Positions 1 through 8,635 of a DNA stretch of 64,000 bases are shown piece after piece. Numbering within the stretch: the stretch's first letter is position 1; each line of letters begins with the position of its first letter. Where the stretch lies: contig NZ_UHIO01000001.1 in the NCBI RefSeq assembly GCF_900460315.1, positions 899,501 through 963,500 of the forward strand, read 5' to 3'. The position numbers were made by a program, and so were the translations under genes. The notes beneath the pieces are model-generated. The model worked only from the letters and a program-made list of their open reading frames with translations, had not been told where the DNA came from and did not search any database. This DNA comes from Veillonella criceti (lineage in GTDB: Bacteria > Bacillota > Negativicutes > Veillonellales > Veillonellaceae).

Positions 1-271
1 CTATCTTTTCTATTGCATGTAATAAATGAAGTCTTAAATTCTTATCCTGATAATATCGCATAAGAACTTCACTAAACTTTATTCCCTCATATGATACAAA
101 AACTTTATTCTGTATCTTTTGCGTTTTAGCAAAAGGATGCGCAAATTCTTTTAGTTTATAGTAATTTATATGTTTCAGCTTTTCAATATCTTTATCTAAA
201 ACTTCCATGCCTCGCTGTTTAAACAAGTCTGCCAACGCTTCAAATGTCAACGGTTTCGGATATTCCATCAT
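1..271 (-). CDS. Abi family (Abi_2, AbiD/AbiF-like) protein, N-terminal 90 residues, cut by window edge
   Basis: The frame is open from ATG at 271 (second ATG at 268) to base 1; the C-terminus lies outside. Visible features match the Abi_2 family: KPLTFEALADLFKQRGMEV near the start, IEKLKHINYYKLKEF where the family has its INYYRL-type motif, then FSEVLMRYYQDKNLRLHLLHAIEKI, the usual D-x-x-LR-x-x-x-x-x-AIE-x-IE region. Members act in abortive infection against phages. A TAGGAGA ribosome binding site lies 2-5 bases before the tandem ATGs. It sits past the holin end of the late operon with its own promoter candidate, a usual place for lysogen-expressed cargo. Family sure; activity inferred. Confidence 0.8.
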   Translation of the reverse strand, partial: MMEYPKPLTFEALADLFKQRGMEVLDKDIEKLKHINYYKLKEFAHPFAKTQKIQNKVFVSYEGIKFSEVLMRYYQDKNLRLHLLHAIEKI

Positions 272-281
272 TTTCTCCTAT

Positions 282-341
282 AAAAAAACCCCTACGCTCA
301 GAATAAATCTGCTCACTAGGAGAGGTAGGGGGATTGTCTTT
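282..341 (-). ncRNA. Candidate small RNA leader of the Abi gene
   Basis: On the minus strand a promoter-like pair (TTTACT at 376-371, 17 bp, TAGTAT at 353-348) would start an RNA near 341. It contains CCCCTAC (331-325) pairing with GTAGGGG (295-289), an inner CAGA/TCTG hairpin, and a run of seven T at 288-282, so it looks like a roughly 60-nt RNA ending in an intrinsic terminator just before the Abi start. The loop holds TCTCCTA (323-317), the exact complement of the TAGGAGA Shine-Dalgarno (280-274). I recall reports of small RNAs upstream of abiF-type genes, but this identification is inference. Confidence 0.5.
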
Positions 342-436
342 ATACATATACTATCATACTACAAATTAAAAGTAAAGTTTATTTAAATATAGGCGCACTT
401 TATTTAAATATAGTTTTACCTCCTTATCTAATAATT

Positions 437-466
437 AAGCCACTCTAGAAATTAGAGTGGCTTTTT
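437..466. terminator. Terminator hairpin at the end of the holin-like gene
   Basis: AAGCCACTCT (437-446) pairs with AGAGTGGCTT (454-463). On the plus strand it is followed by TTTTT; on the minus strand by the weaker TTAATTATT. It overlaps the stop codon of the 452-787 gene and closes the late operon before the Abi unit. Confidence 0.65.
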
Positions 467-787
467 GTCATTATCTTCTAATTTATCGGGTATTCCATTG
501 TGATTTTTATCAATCCAAAGAGCCAAAAATCCTACAATAGCGGTAAGTACCGTCGGGATAAAAAAGTGGTCAACTATTTTAATACCGACATCAATAACTC
601 GCCCTGTGTCATCACTAACAGTACCTTTATAAAACGCCATAACATAAGCCATAATGACTACTAAAATAGGCACTAGCAATAATCCTACTAGTGCCCTTGT
701 TGCTAACACCCCTGTCGGCTTAATATTAGCAATCCGTATGTTGTTGTATACCCTTTTTACTTTATCAATAAGTACCTGTTTATCCAT
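452..787 (-). CDS. Small two-TM holin-like phage protein, 111 aa
   Basis: Two hydrophobic segments (about residues 28-53 and 72-92), a basic N-terminus (DKVKRVYNN) and a hydrophilic tail with DKNHNGIPDKLED, which resembles an EF-hand-like loop. Start ATG follows AGGGGG. Its place after the tail genes and beside another one-TM protein suggests a holin or lysis accessory protein. I do not recognise a named holin family. No endolysin gene follows inside the window. Confidence 0.55.
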   Translation of the reverse strand: MDKQVLIDKVKRVYNNIRIANIKPTGVLATRALVGLLLVPILVVIMAYVMAFYKGTVSDDTGRVIDVGIKIVDHFFIPTVLTAIVGFLALWIDKNHNGIPDKLEDNDKKPL

Positions 788-798
788 ATTAGGTCCCC

Positions 799-1125
799 CT
801 ATTGATTTTTAAAAAATACATCTTCAATACGTGTAACACGATGCTCTACGCTATCAATGCGGTGATGCGCTGATTTAGCACTACTATTAATTGACTCCAT
901 AGCAATGCGGATTGATTTTACTTCATCGCTCACTTTTGTGACTTCGCTATCAATCTTTTCTAGTTTTTCACCTGTATTTTCAGCTTGAGAGTTTAGCGGA
1001 TTTACAATAAAATGTCTAATCCCAACCCCTACAATGCCTAACACCGTGACAAGCAATCCAAACATCGATGCATAATAATCGGGTCGTGTAAATACACTAG
1101 GTGGTCCAATTGTAATTGTTTCCAT
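799..1125 (-). CDS. One-TM coiled-coil phage protein (XhlA/holin-accessory-like), 108 aa
   Basis: Starts METITIGPP at 1125, preceded by AGGAG at a 6-nt distance; a TTG six bases upstream is less likely. One membrane segment (about residues 20-40) is followed by a long heptad-rich helix (KLEKIDSEVTKVSDEVKSI, RIDSVEHRVTRIEDVFF). The single TM plus coiled coil recalls hemolysin XhlA-type lysis partners, though there the order is reversed. Lies 11 nt upstream of the holin-like gene, so probably one lysis cassette. Function inferred from position. Confidence 0.5.
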   Translation of the reverse strand: METITIGPPSVFTRPDYYASMFGLLVTVLGIVGVGIRHFIVNPLNSQAENTGEKLEKIDSEVTKVSDEVKSIRIAMESINSSAKSAHHRIDSVEHRVTRIEDVFFKNQ

Positions 1126-1134
1126 AGGCAACTC

Positions 1135-1398
1135 CTATTCTTCGGTTTCAGTTGTTTCGCTTTCTTCTTTGTGTTCTGTGCCAATCGGTGCTACGACTGG
1201 TATAACCTGTGTTTTAGATAGTGGACTAACCTCGATAGTCACCTCTTGCCCGTAATCAATACTATTGGCTTCATTGTCATCATTCGTTGAAATGGTAAAC
1301 ATATCTCCTGTTTCACTGTTAATAAATGTAAATACTGTTAAAGCCTGCCCATTTTGTGGGTATGTAATTTTACCGTTAGTTACAAATGTTCGTTTCAT
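1135..1398 (-). CDS. Hypothetical phage protein, 87 aa
   Basis: Begins MKRTFVTNGK after a strong AAGGAGG. Predicted beta-rich (TYPQNGQALTVFTFINSETG) with an acidic tail (EHKEESETTETEE). No family recognised. It sits between tail-fibre-like genes and the lysis genes in the late operon, so it is a structural or lysis accessory candidate. Confidence 0.5.
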   Translation of the reverse strand: MKRTFVTNGKITYPQNGQALTVFTFINSETGDMFTISTNDDNEANSIDYGQEVTIEVSPLSKTQVIPVVAPIGTEHKEESETTETEE

Positions 1399-1408
1399 TT
1401 TTACCTCC

Positions 1409-2041
1409 TTAAAATAACTTTCCTACTATCACCGAAGCAGAGTTACTCATTTGTCCCCCAAAATATTCTACAGTTTTTATTGTAGAAATATTAATTTGAT
1501 TCCCATCAAAAGATATTTTTGGATGATGTGTTCCGTTGCCGTCAACAATCCATCCAGTAGGAATTACTATAATGTCACTACCATCATCTGGCACTTTATA
1601 GCTCCCTCCTAAAGAGTCATTATTAAACGCCTTTAATATTTTAAGGCGTTTCCCAATATAATTACTAGAATAAACAATTCGAGTCTCTTTATTATATACT
1701 TCTATACCAACGCCTGATTCAGATTTATACGGATACCCAAATACAACTAAGTTTTCTTTATACGATGAACACCCTCCAGTTATAATTTCATTTAACGAAA
1801 CTGCTCCAGTATAATAATTTCCATAATTAGCAAAACTCCCTTTTTTAGTTTTCTTATTAATTTTATAGCCACAAACCATAGGCAAATCAAAATCATTATG
1901 AGTTTTTATATCATGAAAAATTGTACTCCCGCCAATATTAACAGTTCTCCAAATATCAATATCTAGTAAATATAACCCTTGAGTCTCATCATTAATTAAA
2001 ACTTTATTGTCATCATTAATTATCTCGAAATAATTACTCAT
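1409..2041 (-). CDS. Putative tail-tip/fibre protein (DUF6453-like), 210 aa
   Basis: MSNYFEIINDDNKVLINDETQGLYLL resembles the N-terminus of small phage proteins (DUF6453 type) encoded just after tail fibre J. The rest is beta-rich with many Gly, Ser and Asn (KISFDGNQINISTIKTV), like receptor-contacting caps. Overlaps the preceding gene by 8 nt and has TAGGAGG before its ATG. The assignment is by resemblance and position only. Confidence 0.5.
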   Translation of the reverse strand: MSNYFEIINDDNKVLINDETQGLYLLDIDIWRTVNIGGSTIFHDIKTHNDFDLPMVCGYKINKKTKKGSFANYGNYYTGAVSLNEIITGGCSSYKENLVVFGYPYKSESGVGIEVYNKETRIVYSSNYIGKRLKILKAFNNDSLGGSYKVPDDGSDIIVIPTGWIVDGNGTHHPKISFDGNQINISTIKTVEYFGGQMSNSASVIVGKLF

Positions 2042-2423
2042 AATAGCCTCCTATCAATACGTTAAGTGGAGCTCCCTCATCATTATTAGATGGAGCATTC
2101 CACCACTTAAACACAAGACCATCGACACGACAATTTATAGACCGCCCTGCAAAACTAGAGTTTTTCCATTGACCAGAACTCATAACTAAATAAGTCAATC
2201 TATTAATCTTATATTTAGAATAAGAATAATCCTTTTGCCCGCTTCCGTAACAAGATAATGTTTCGAAGAAAAATACTTTATTTTCCTCTACTTCTGATTG
2301 CAAAACCCCTTGTTCATCAAACACCTGTAACCCCTGTGGCATATCCCGACCTCTCTTTCTTTGTTTTATAAAGTAAATCACAGCAATAATAATAGCGACA
2401 ATCAAACTAATTGTAATTACCAT
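2034..2423 (-). CDS. Small tail-associated protein, up to 129 aa; start uncertain
   Basis: Two starts are possible. The long form (2423) adds an N-terminal membrane segment (MVITISLIVAIIIAVIYFIKQ) ending in basic residues. The short form starts MPQGLQVFDEQGVL at 2342 behind AGAGAGG and looks like cytoplasmic or virion DUF6453-type proteins. The in-frame hydrophobic stretch is too regular to be chance, so a membrane-bound form is possible. Overlaps the 3' end of the J gene by 7 nt. Confidence 0.5.
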   Translation of the reverse strand: MVITISLIVAIIIAVIYFIKQRKRGRDMPQGLQVFDEQGVLQSEVEENKVFFFETLSCYGSGQKDYSYSKYKINRLTYLVMSSGQWKNSSFAGRSINCRVDGLVFKWWNAPSNNDEGAPLNVLIGGYYE

Positions 2424-5400
2424 ATGCCCATCCTCACTCTCAATCGATTGTTATCGTCAAATACTTGGATTAAATTATCACTAATCTCAACACGAGCCCC
2501 ACTAGTTTTAGTCCGTAAAAGACCAATCCTTGCTACAATGGCATCTAATGAGTTAATAGCCAATTTATCCGCTGTAATAGATTTAGCAGCGAGCATACGA
2601 CCTACAATTACACCATTGGTAAACTCGGTTGTGCCGTCGATTTTTATGTATTTACCTGCTATTTTAATAGTCTCTTGCGATAGATTTATTTGAGATAAGA
2701 TTTCATTTTTGCCGACTTTACTATCAATCCTAAAGTTAATACTATCACTTAGCTGAGTAAACCTCGATGCGATTTGAGCCACTTTATTAGTTACTGTAGT
2801 ATTGATTGTATTATCTAGCAATGTTATGCGAGAGTTTACATTAGCTATTTTGTTATCAACACTGGCAGTAATGGAATCTGCTGATTGAGTTACTCGTGTC
2901 TCAATCATACTCTTAACACCAAGGTCGTTCGAACTCTTAATCCAACCAGTCCATCCGTTTTCATTGTAATGCCTATGCCAAGAAGTGTTTCCGTGAAACT
3001 CCGTGATATCCTGTGCTTTATATACGCCACTATATACTTTTAAGTAAAACGCATTACCTAAATCATCAGGTCTATGCTGTACATTAGGCACTTGTATATT
3101 TTGATACACAACATACAATCCGTCATCCATATAATTATTTAAGTCAATCGGTTTAGTTGCATCAATTATTGTAGCTATAACTTGTTTTATTGCTGTGTCA
3201 ATCAGTCCTGCTTGTTGCGTGATTTGTGACTGTAATCCCTCTTTAGTATTTGCTACCGTAGCATTAATCGTATCATCTAACAACGTTATCCTAGAGTTAA
3301 CCTCATTGAGTTTATTATCAACACTCGCCGTAATAGAATCTGCTGATTGGGTTACTCGTGTCTCAATCATACTCTTAACACCAAGGTCGTTTGAACTCTT
3401 AATCCAATCAGTCCATCCATACTCATTGTAGTATCTGTGCCAGCTTGTATTGCCGTGAAACTCCGTGATATCCTGTGCTTTATATACGCCACTATATACT
3501 TTTAAGTAAAATGCATTACCTAAATCATCGGGCCTATGTTGTACATTAGGCACTTGTATATTTTGATACACAACATACAATCCGTCATCCATATAATTAT
3601 TTAAGTCAATCGGTTTAGTTGCATCAATTATTGTAGCTTTGACTTGTTTTATTGCTGTGTCAATCAGTCCTGCTTGTTGCGTGATTTGTGACTGTAATCC
3701 TGCTTTAGTATTTGCTACTGTAGCGTTAATCATATTATCCAACTGAGTTATGCGGGAATTTACATTAGCGATTTTGTTATCAATACGACTATCAACAGCA
3801 TTATCTAACTGAGTTATACGGGAATTAATTGCGCCTGCTTCAGAACTCACAATTTTTTTAGCGGAAGTTGCGATACGAGAGTCAAGACTATTTAATGCCT
3901 GCTCTGTTTCCAAGCTTACAAGACCAACTCTATTATCAATATTAGTAATACGATTATTTATAGCTTGATATTGATTACTACCAGTCTCACTCACTTGACT
4001 GACTTTATTATCAATGTCATTAATCGCTGTTTTGATTTTAACCAACCCTAATGCCTCTTGGTCAATATATTTGGCATCGATTTTAAGCTCAACTGTAACC
4101 AATTGCTCTACTGTTTGCTCGCCCTCGCCAAACATATCGACATAAGCAACTCTAACGCCATACACACCACCCTCTAAAGCGATAAAGGTGGAGTTAGCAG
4201 TAACAAAATGCACCTCATCATCAATATAGATATTAGCCCCCTTACAACTACTTGGTATGGCACTAAATGCAATGGATATACCATTTAATTTAGCCTTAGC
4301 TTGTACAAATTGAGGTTGTTGTGGTTTTGGCACATTATACTCAACAATAGCAGGAGCACTATACCCTTTAACCGGATTATGAGCGTATAAATAAATCTTA
4401 CCTTTACGGTTTGTTAAGGCATCTGTACTAAAGGTTGTATTATTACTACGACCAATTAATCCATCGACTTCGCCAGGATTCATATCGCTACGCACTTCAT
4501 AGTAATCTACATCAGCATTACGAACTTCTAGCCAATTAAAATATGCCCTGTCGCTGAAAGCCACGGAAAAGCCTTGCGGTGTATTAGGTTTTTCAGACTT
4601 CATGACCACTTGAATAGATTTAGTCACGCCTTGTGAGTAATTACCATGGATATCCTTTACCTGGATGCGTACATCATAAGTCTTACCTAGTTCACAACCG
4701 CTAATTACGACTTGCCCATTACCTGTGCCGCCATATTTCCAATCTCCGTTACCTTCTCGATACCAACCTTCCGCCGTATCGAAACTACTAATATTAGGCG
4801 GGGTATAAGTAGCAATTACATCATAACTCTTAATGCCACGCCCTAAATCGTAATATTTAGTATACAAAGTAAGATTGCTTACCTCTGGTATGTAATAGGA
4901 TCCAATAACATGCGTATAAACCTGTACATCAGCTAAATCTTGTTCTTGACCCCCAAAGATATTCATAGATGTACATTTAATATAAATCTTTTTACCTATA
5001 TCCTCTGAGCGATATGGAGCCCTGAATAACGCCTCATCAATTCGGACTATTTCAGCCCCTGCACTATGACTTAATGCTGATGTACCATATTGTCCTCTTA
5101 CTAAACCAGCTAATACATAAGTGCCATTGGACTGTAAGGTTGCCGTTTCGTATGATAAACATTCGCCATTAAGCCAACATACCGTGTTACCCCGTTCTGC
5201 ATCTAAATGGGTACCGCTTTTTAATTCGCCGTGCTCCATTTTCACAGTGCATGTCGTACCTGTACTGGTTAATACACTGACTAACTTACCCATGCGCGCT
5301 TTTTGATTAATCGTACCAACTTGTTTGTACGCATCACCACTGTCCGACACCCATACATTACAACCACCCCAACCATTAGGAGCCGTAACACCCAGTAAGA

Positions 5401-6772
5401 GCTCATCACCCGCAATATCTCCAGGCGCTTGGATAATACTCAAATTAATGATACTTGGTGCAGACTGATTATAATCAACAAACGGCCGTTCGTTTTCATG
5501 CACGTCATATTTAGCCGGTGCATACGTACCAGGTGGTTTACCCACCGCTGTAATCTCGAGCTGACCGTCATTAGCTTCATTCACCGCTGTAATGACTACA
5601 ACCTGCTTATTAAGCTGACAAATATCATCAGTAAGGGTAACTAAATCACCTGGTTCGAGTCTGCAAAAAGCCCAATCTAATCTAAAGGTATATTGATTCT
5701 TCGCATATAACTGCTTCATAGCTAGCTGTTCTGCTAGATACATAGCCCTTTTCTTAGTATACAAATAATGCGCCTGTTTTACACTAGCCGGACGTAAGCC
5801 ATTACGTTGTACATCAGCAACTACCTCAAAGGATACAACTTCCTTCTCGTAGCTATTTGCACGGTTGATAAACTCTACACTAGCCTGGTTATAGCACTCA
5901 CTGCTATCCTTACGGCTATATAAAACGAGTTGGCCATCGCTACCGGGTATCAAATCATCGTGAGTTAGATCATACTTAATTTGTTTATCTGGACTCCATC
6001 CACCGATAGCCTCATCAGCCAGTGGCTCAATTTTTAATTTATTATTAGACCAAAATAAATAGGCGTTGGTCATATCCGCAATGTCATTGATAATAGATTG
6101 TGCCTTTTCGGCTGACATGCTTGGGGGTGACGATATTAATAAATCGGCTGCTGCACAATATTTACGATAGTTATCCAAACCATCAATCTGCACATCACTC
6201 ATACCTGCACTTTTTAGCACATGCAAGATATAATCAGCTGGATTAACGTCTACACCATCGCCAGTATTGAGCAACTTACCTCGTACCTCAAAATTGTAAT
6301 TAGGCAAGCTCCCTCTATCACCTAAATCAACAACGCCGGCCATATAGGCCAGTCCTGAATAAGGTAATGCCTTTTCAGGGTGTTTACCTTGCACGTATGG
6401 CCAAGGGGCTTGCCCTGCAGTCCCTCTAAATAGACTCAACTGTATACTAGGATGAGGATAGTCATAGATTTCTTTATCTACCCATACTTTGCCCACCCCG
6501 CTAATAGGGCCCTCACATAATGCAAGGGCCGCTGCTACTGTATAGGTGTAAGTAATACTAGTATGCTTTGAGCCACCACCTTTACCAGTCCGTTGTGTTT
6601 GACGGTGCTCGTGTGCAGTAAAATCATCCCAGTAAATGACATTGCCTGATACACGGGTAGTCCCTAAAATATCAGGCACCACCTCGCCGTACGAGGCACT
6701 ATTAATTTGGAAATCACCAATTTTATCAGCTCTAGTAGTCGTACTCTTACCACCACCAAATATAAAGCCCAT
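2417..6772 (-). CDS. Tail tip/host specificity protein J-like, 1451 aa
   Basis: Central tail hub and receptor-binding protein. The N-terminus (MGFIFGGGKSTT, then GDFQINSASYGEVVPDILGT) is the usual start of J/gp15-type tail hubs. Residues about 150-450 form the hub, a fibronectin III-like segment lies near 725-815, then long helical repeats (NSRITQLDN, IDNRVGLVSLETEQ). Two pyocin-knob-like domains (IDLNNYMDDGLYVVYQNIQV...) sit in a 154-residue tandem duplication at about 1017-1324. The C-terminus (GKYIKIDGTTEFTNGVIVGRMLAA) is the usual fibre tip. Stop/start overlap TAATG couples it to the NlpC gene. Family sure; receptor unknown. Confidence 0.88.
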   Translation of the reverse strand: MGFIFGGGKSTTTRADKIGDFQINSASYGEVVPDILGTTRVSGNVIYWDDFTAHEHRQTQRTGKGGGSKHTSITYTYTVAAALALCEGPISGVGKVWVDKEIYDYPHPSIQLSLFRGTAGQAPWPYVQGKHPEKALPYSGLAYMAGVVDLGDRGSLPNYNFEVRGKLLNTGDGVDVNPADYILHVLKSAGMSDVQIDGLDNYRKYCAAADLLISSPPSMSAEKAQSIINDIADMTNAYLFWSNNKLKIEPLADEAIGGWSPDKQIKYDLTHDDLIPGSDGQLVLYSRKDSSECYNQASVEFINRANSYEKEVVSFEVVADVQRNGLRPASVKQAHYLYTKKRAMYLAEQLAMKQLYAKNQYTFRLDWAFCRLEPGDLVTLTDDICQLNKQVVVITAVNEANDGQLEITAVGKPPGTYAPAKYDVHENERPFVDYNQSAPSIINLSIIQAPGDIAGDELLLGVTAPNGWGGCNVWVSDSGDAYKQVGTINQKARMGKLVSVLTSTGTTCTVKMEHGELKSGTHLDAERGNTVCWLNGECLSYETATLQSNGTYVLAGLVRGQYGTSALSHSAGAEIVRIDEALFRAPYRSEDIGKKIYIKCTSMNIFGGQEQDLADVQVYTHVIGSYYIPEVSNLTLYTKYYDLGRGIKSYDVIATYTPPNISSFDTAEGWYREGNGDWKYGGTGNGQVVISGCELGKTYDVRIQVKDIHGNYSQGVTKSIQVVMKSEKPNTPQGFSVAFSDRAYFNWLEVRNADVDYYEVRSDMNPGEVDGLIGRSNNTTFSTDALTNRKGKIYLYAHNPVKGYSAPAIVEYNVPKPQQPQFVQAKAKLNGISIAFSAIPSSCKGANIYIDDEVHFVTANSTFIALEGGVYGVRVAYVDMFGEGEQTVEQLVTVELKIDAKYIDQEALGLVKIKTAINDIDNKVSQVSETGSNQYQAINNRITNIDNRVGLVSLETEQALNSLDSRIATSAKKIVSSEAGAINSRITQLDNAVDSRIDNKIANVNSRITQLDNMINATVANTKAGLQSQITQQAGLIDTAIKQVKATIIDATKPIDLNNYMDDGLYVVYQNIQVPNVQHRPDDLGNAFYLKVYSGVYKAQDITEFHGNTSWHRYYNEYGWTDWIKSSNDLGVKSMIETRVTQSADSITASVDNKLNEVNSRITLLDDTINATVANTKEGLQSQITQQAGLIDTAIKQVIATIIDATKPIDLNNYMDDGLYVVYQNIQVPNVQHRPDDLGNAFYLKVYSGVYKAQDITEFHGNTSWHRHYNENGWTGWIKSSNDLGVKSMIETRVTQSADSITASVDNKIANVNSRITLLDNTINTTVTNKVAQIASRFTQLSDSINFRIDSKVGKNEILSQINLSQETIKIAGKYIKIDGTTEFTNGVIVGRMLAAKSITADKLAINSLDAIVARIGLLRTKTSGARVEISDNLIQVFDDNNRLRVRMGIW
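2800..3722. repeat. Tandem 462-bp duplication inside the J gene
   Basis: Two near-identical copies with a 462-bp (154-codon) period, for example cttgttttattgctgtgtc at 3181 and again at 3643. Each copy carries one pyocin-knob-like domain plus a coiled linker. Copies differ by few substitutions, some in the knob (HRYYNEYGWTDW versus HRHYNENGWTGW), so the duplication looks recent and in frame. Confidence 0.88.
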
Positions 6773-7221
6773 TAGGGTTCCCCCTTTCCGTTAAATCTAT
6801 AAATCTTTCGTAATCGGCTCTTACATGCATTATCATAAAACAGCACATCATCAAGTTTAGATAAAATAACACCTTGGTCAACAAAGGCATGTGCTACTAC
6901 ATTAGGACCAACTAAAATAGCACCATGACTTATACATCGCCCATATTGATATAGCAAAAAATCGCCAATCTGAGGTTCAGTTACCTCATAGGCGATTTTC
7001 TTAATATGCTTTATAAACTTTTCCTCTGAGCGATGTAAATGCCATTCGTTCGAGTAAGCTTCTATACGCAAATCCCCTTCGTGCAATAGCTTAGCTTCTA
7101 GTAACACACCTAAAATAAGATGAGCACAGTCGACACCTCGTCCTTTTACCATCGCATAATTCATGTAAGGGGTCCCAACCCAAGTTAACGCTGTTTTAGC
7201 GATTAATTCTCCTTGTCCCAT
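6772..7221 (-). CDS. NlpC/P60-type tail peptidase (gpK/gp14-like), 149 aa
   Basis: Tail-tip cell-wall hydrolase that helps DNA entry. The predicted Cys nucleophile is in GRGVDCAHLILGV (about residue 32) and the His in CISHGAILVGP (about residue 98), in NlpC/P60 order. It lies between the DUF2163 protein and J, the same order as in lambda-like and gene-transfer-agent tails. Starts with a TAATG overlap. Confidence 0.82.
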   Translation of the reverse strand: MGQGELIAKTALTWVGTPYMNYAMVKGRGVDCAHLILGVLLEAKLLHEGDLRIEAYSNEWHLHRSEEKFIKHIKKIAYEVTEPQIGDFLLYQYGRCISHGAILVGPNVVAHAFVDQGVILSKLDDVLFYDNACKSRLRKIYRFNGKGEP

Positions 7222-8072
7222 TAGCGTATCGACTCCTTAAGTGGCACGTACGGTGTAGCCCTGTTGCGACTAAAATTGTTAAATTTGCTTTTGCATGTTG
7301 CTGGCGTTTTATCGCATCCAGGATAGATATATGCCTCATTATTAACTTGCGGCATAGCATCTGCTGCACTCATGAATATAATCTGATTATTTTGACTCCG
7401 CATAATTTGAGTAGATTGGCCAACTAATGGACCGTCAAGCCACTCAATGCCACCTGCATTATAGTATCCATCGGCAAATGTCGTATCAAAACGCACCTCA
7501 TGAGCGCTAATAACCGTTGTTACCTTAACACGCTTGCGATACCGTTTAATATCTACCCCACAATCGCTGTCATAAATACAATATGGACATTGTGGATAAT
7601 ATCGACGTACTGGATACTCTACATTAAGCTTTTGCACTGTAGATTTAACATCGAGTTGTAAGGTAAGACCTCCACCTTTTTTAACCTCAACAAGCCCCTC
7701 AAATAAATCAATCGCATCAATGACTTGGCCATTATCCTCGAAAAAAGCCCTCCTAAGCTTTAATGTAGCCCCGTCAAAACCACCGTTATGAGCCACAGCC
7801 ATAATTGGCACACCACCAATACGGTCCTCTTGATTACAATTAATCGTGACTGTCAATTTATCTACACTCACAGTAGAGCTTGTTTTAATCTGATTACGAG
7901 TAATGATTGGCCCATCAGCACGATACGTCCTACCACCTAGTTTTACGTCTACATCTGTAATTGCCCAATAATATGCTACTCCACTTTTGAGTACCAATTC
8001 GTACAAATCGCAACTCAAAAATGATTTTTCTTGATTCAAATGCACTTCTAATGCTTCACTCACTTGTTTCAT
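7221..8072 (-). CDS. DUF2163/BR0599-type distal tail protein, 283 aa
   Basis: The family hallmarks are the Cys-rich YPQCPYCIYDSDCGVD segment (about residue 165) and a C-terminal GCDKTPATCKSKFNNFSRN. In gene transfer agents and related siphophages this protein is part of the tail hub, sometimes binding an iron-sulphur cluster through such cysteines. Overlaps its upstream neighbour by ATGA and the next gene by one base, showing translational coupling. Confidence 0.82.
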   Translation of the reverse strand: MKQVSEALEVHLNQEKSFLSCDLYELVLKSGVAYYWAITDVDVKLGGRTYRADGPIITRNQIKTSSTVSVDKLTVTINCNQEDRIGGVPIMAVAHNGGFDGATLKLRRAFFEDNGQVIDAIDLFEGLVEVKKGGGLTLQLDVKSTVQKLNVEYPVRRYYPQCPYCIYDSDCGVDIKRYRKRVKVTTVISAHEVRFDTTFADGYYNAGGIEWLDGPLVGQSTQIMRSQNNQIIFMSAADAMPQVNNEAYIYPGCDKTPATCKSKFNNFSRNRATPYVPLKESIR

Positions 8073-8635
8073 CGTACCGTCACCAACTTCATTGATTTAG
8101 ATTTATAAATGTTCTTATATTGCAACTCAGCCGTAAACTCATCACCACTTAACCTAACTTTCCAGTAGTACTTATAATCTGCCGTGATAATAGCGGTAGG
8201 TGATACGGTAGCCGTTGTAGTGATTAACCCTTTATCAACCCTTACACTGCCTACTTTTTGCCCATCAGCATATAAAACTACATTTTCAATGTATTCTACT
8301 GGTTCTAGGTAATCGCCCATCCTGCGCATGGCTTGCCACCTACCATCACTGCCTACACCAAGCCTAATGCCCTTTTCCTCATAATCTTCTGGATCTAACC
8401 ATAAAAAGGGTTGATGTCCACCTTTTATACTAGCAAAAAAGCCCATGAGCGTTTTATATTGTGCCGGGGTCAGATAAGCAAAAGCTGTAGTAATTGTATA
8501 TTGTGGACGTTGCCAGGTTGTTAAGGTGCGGACTTTACCCGCACCGGATGTCTTTACTACCGTATTCCACTTTTGAGATTTGCTACTCTTCCATTCGAGG
8601 GTATTAATGTTTGGAAATTTCTTCAATTGTGCCAT
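8069..8635 (-). CDS. DUF2460-type distal tail protein, 188 aa
   Basis: The first domain adapts tail tube to hub in this family. Seen here: the repeated aromatic pattern YTITTAFAYLTPAQYKTLMGFF, then GGHQPFLWLDPEDY and, later, YADGQKVGSVRVDKGLITTT, as in TIGR02217/DUF2460 proteins. Start MAQLKKFPNI at 8635 is chosen over 8641 because the GGGGGT ribosome site is then 7 nt away and the ATG overlaps the tape-measure stop (TAATG). Confidence 0.78.
   Translation of the reverse strand: MAQLKKFPNINTLEWKSSKSQKWNTVVKTSGAGKVRTLTTWQRPQYTITTAFAYLTPAQYKTLMGFFASIKGGHQPFLWLDPEDYEEKGIRLGVGSDGRWQAMRRMGDYLEPVEYIENVVLYADGQKVGSVRVDKGLITTTATVSPTAIITADYKYYWKVRLSGDEFTAELQYKNIYKSKSMKLVTVR

Noticed and set aside
2800-3722. 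Diversity-generating retroelement in the tail tip
   Set aside because: Copies are a tandem in-frame duplication; there is no reverse transcriptase and no adenine-biased difference pattern.
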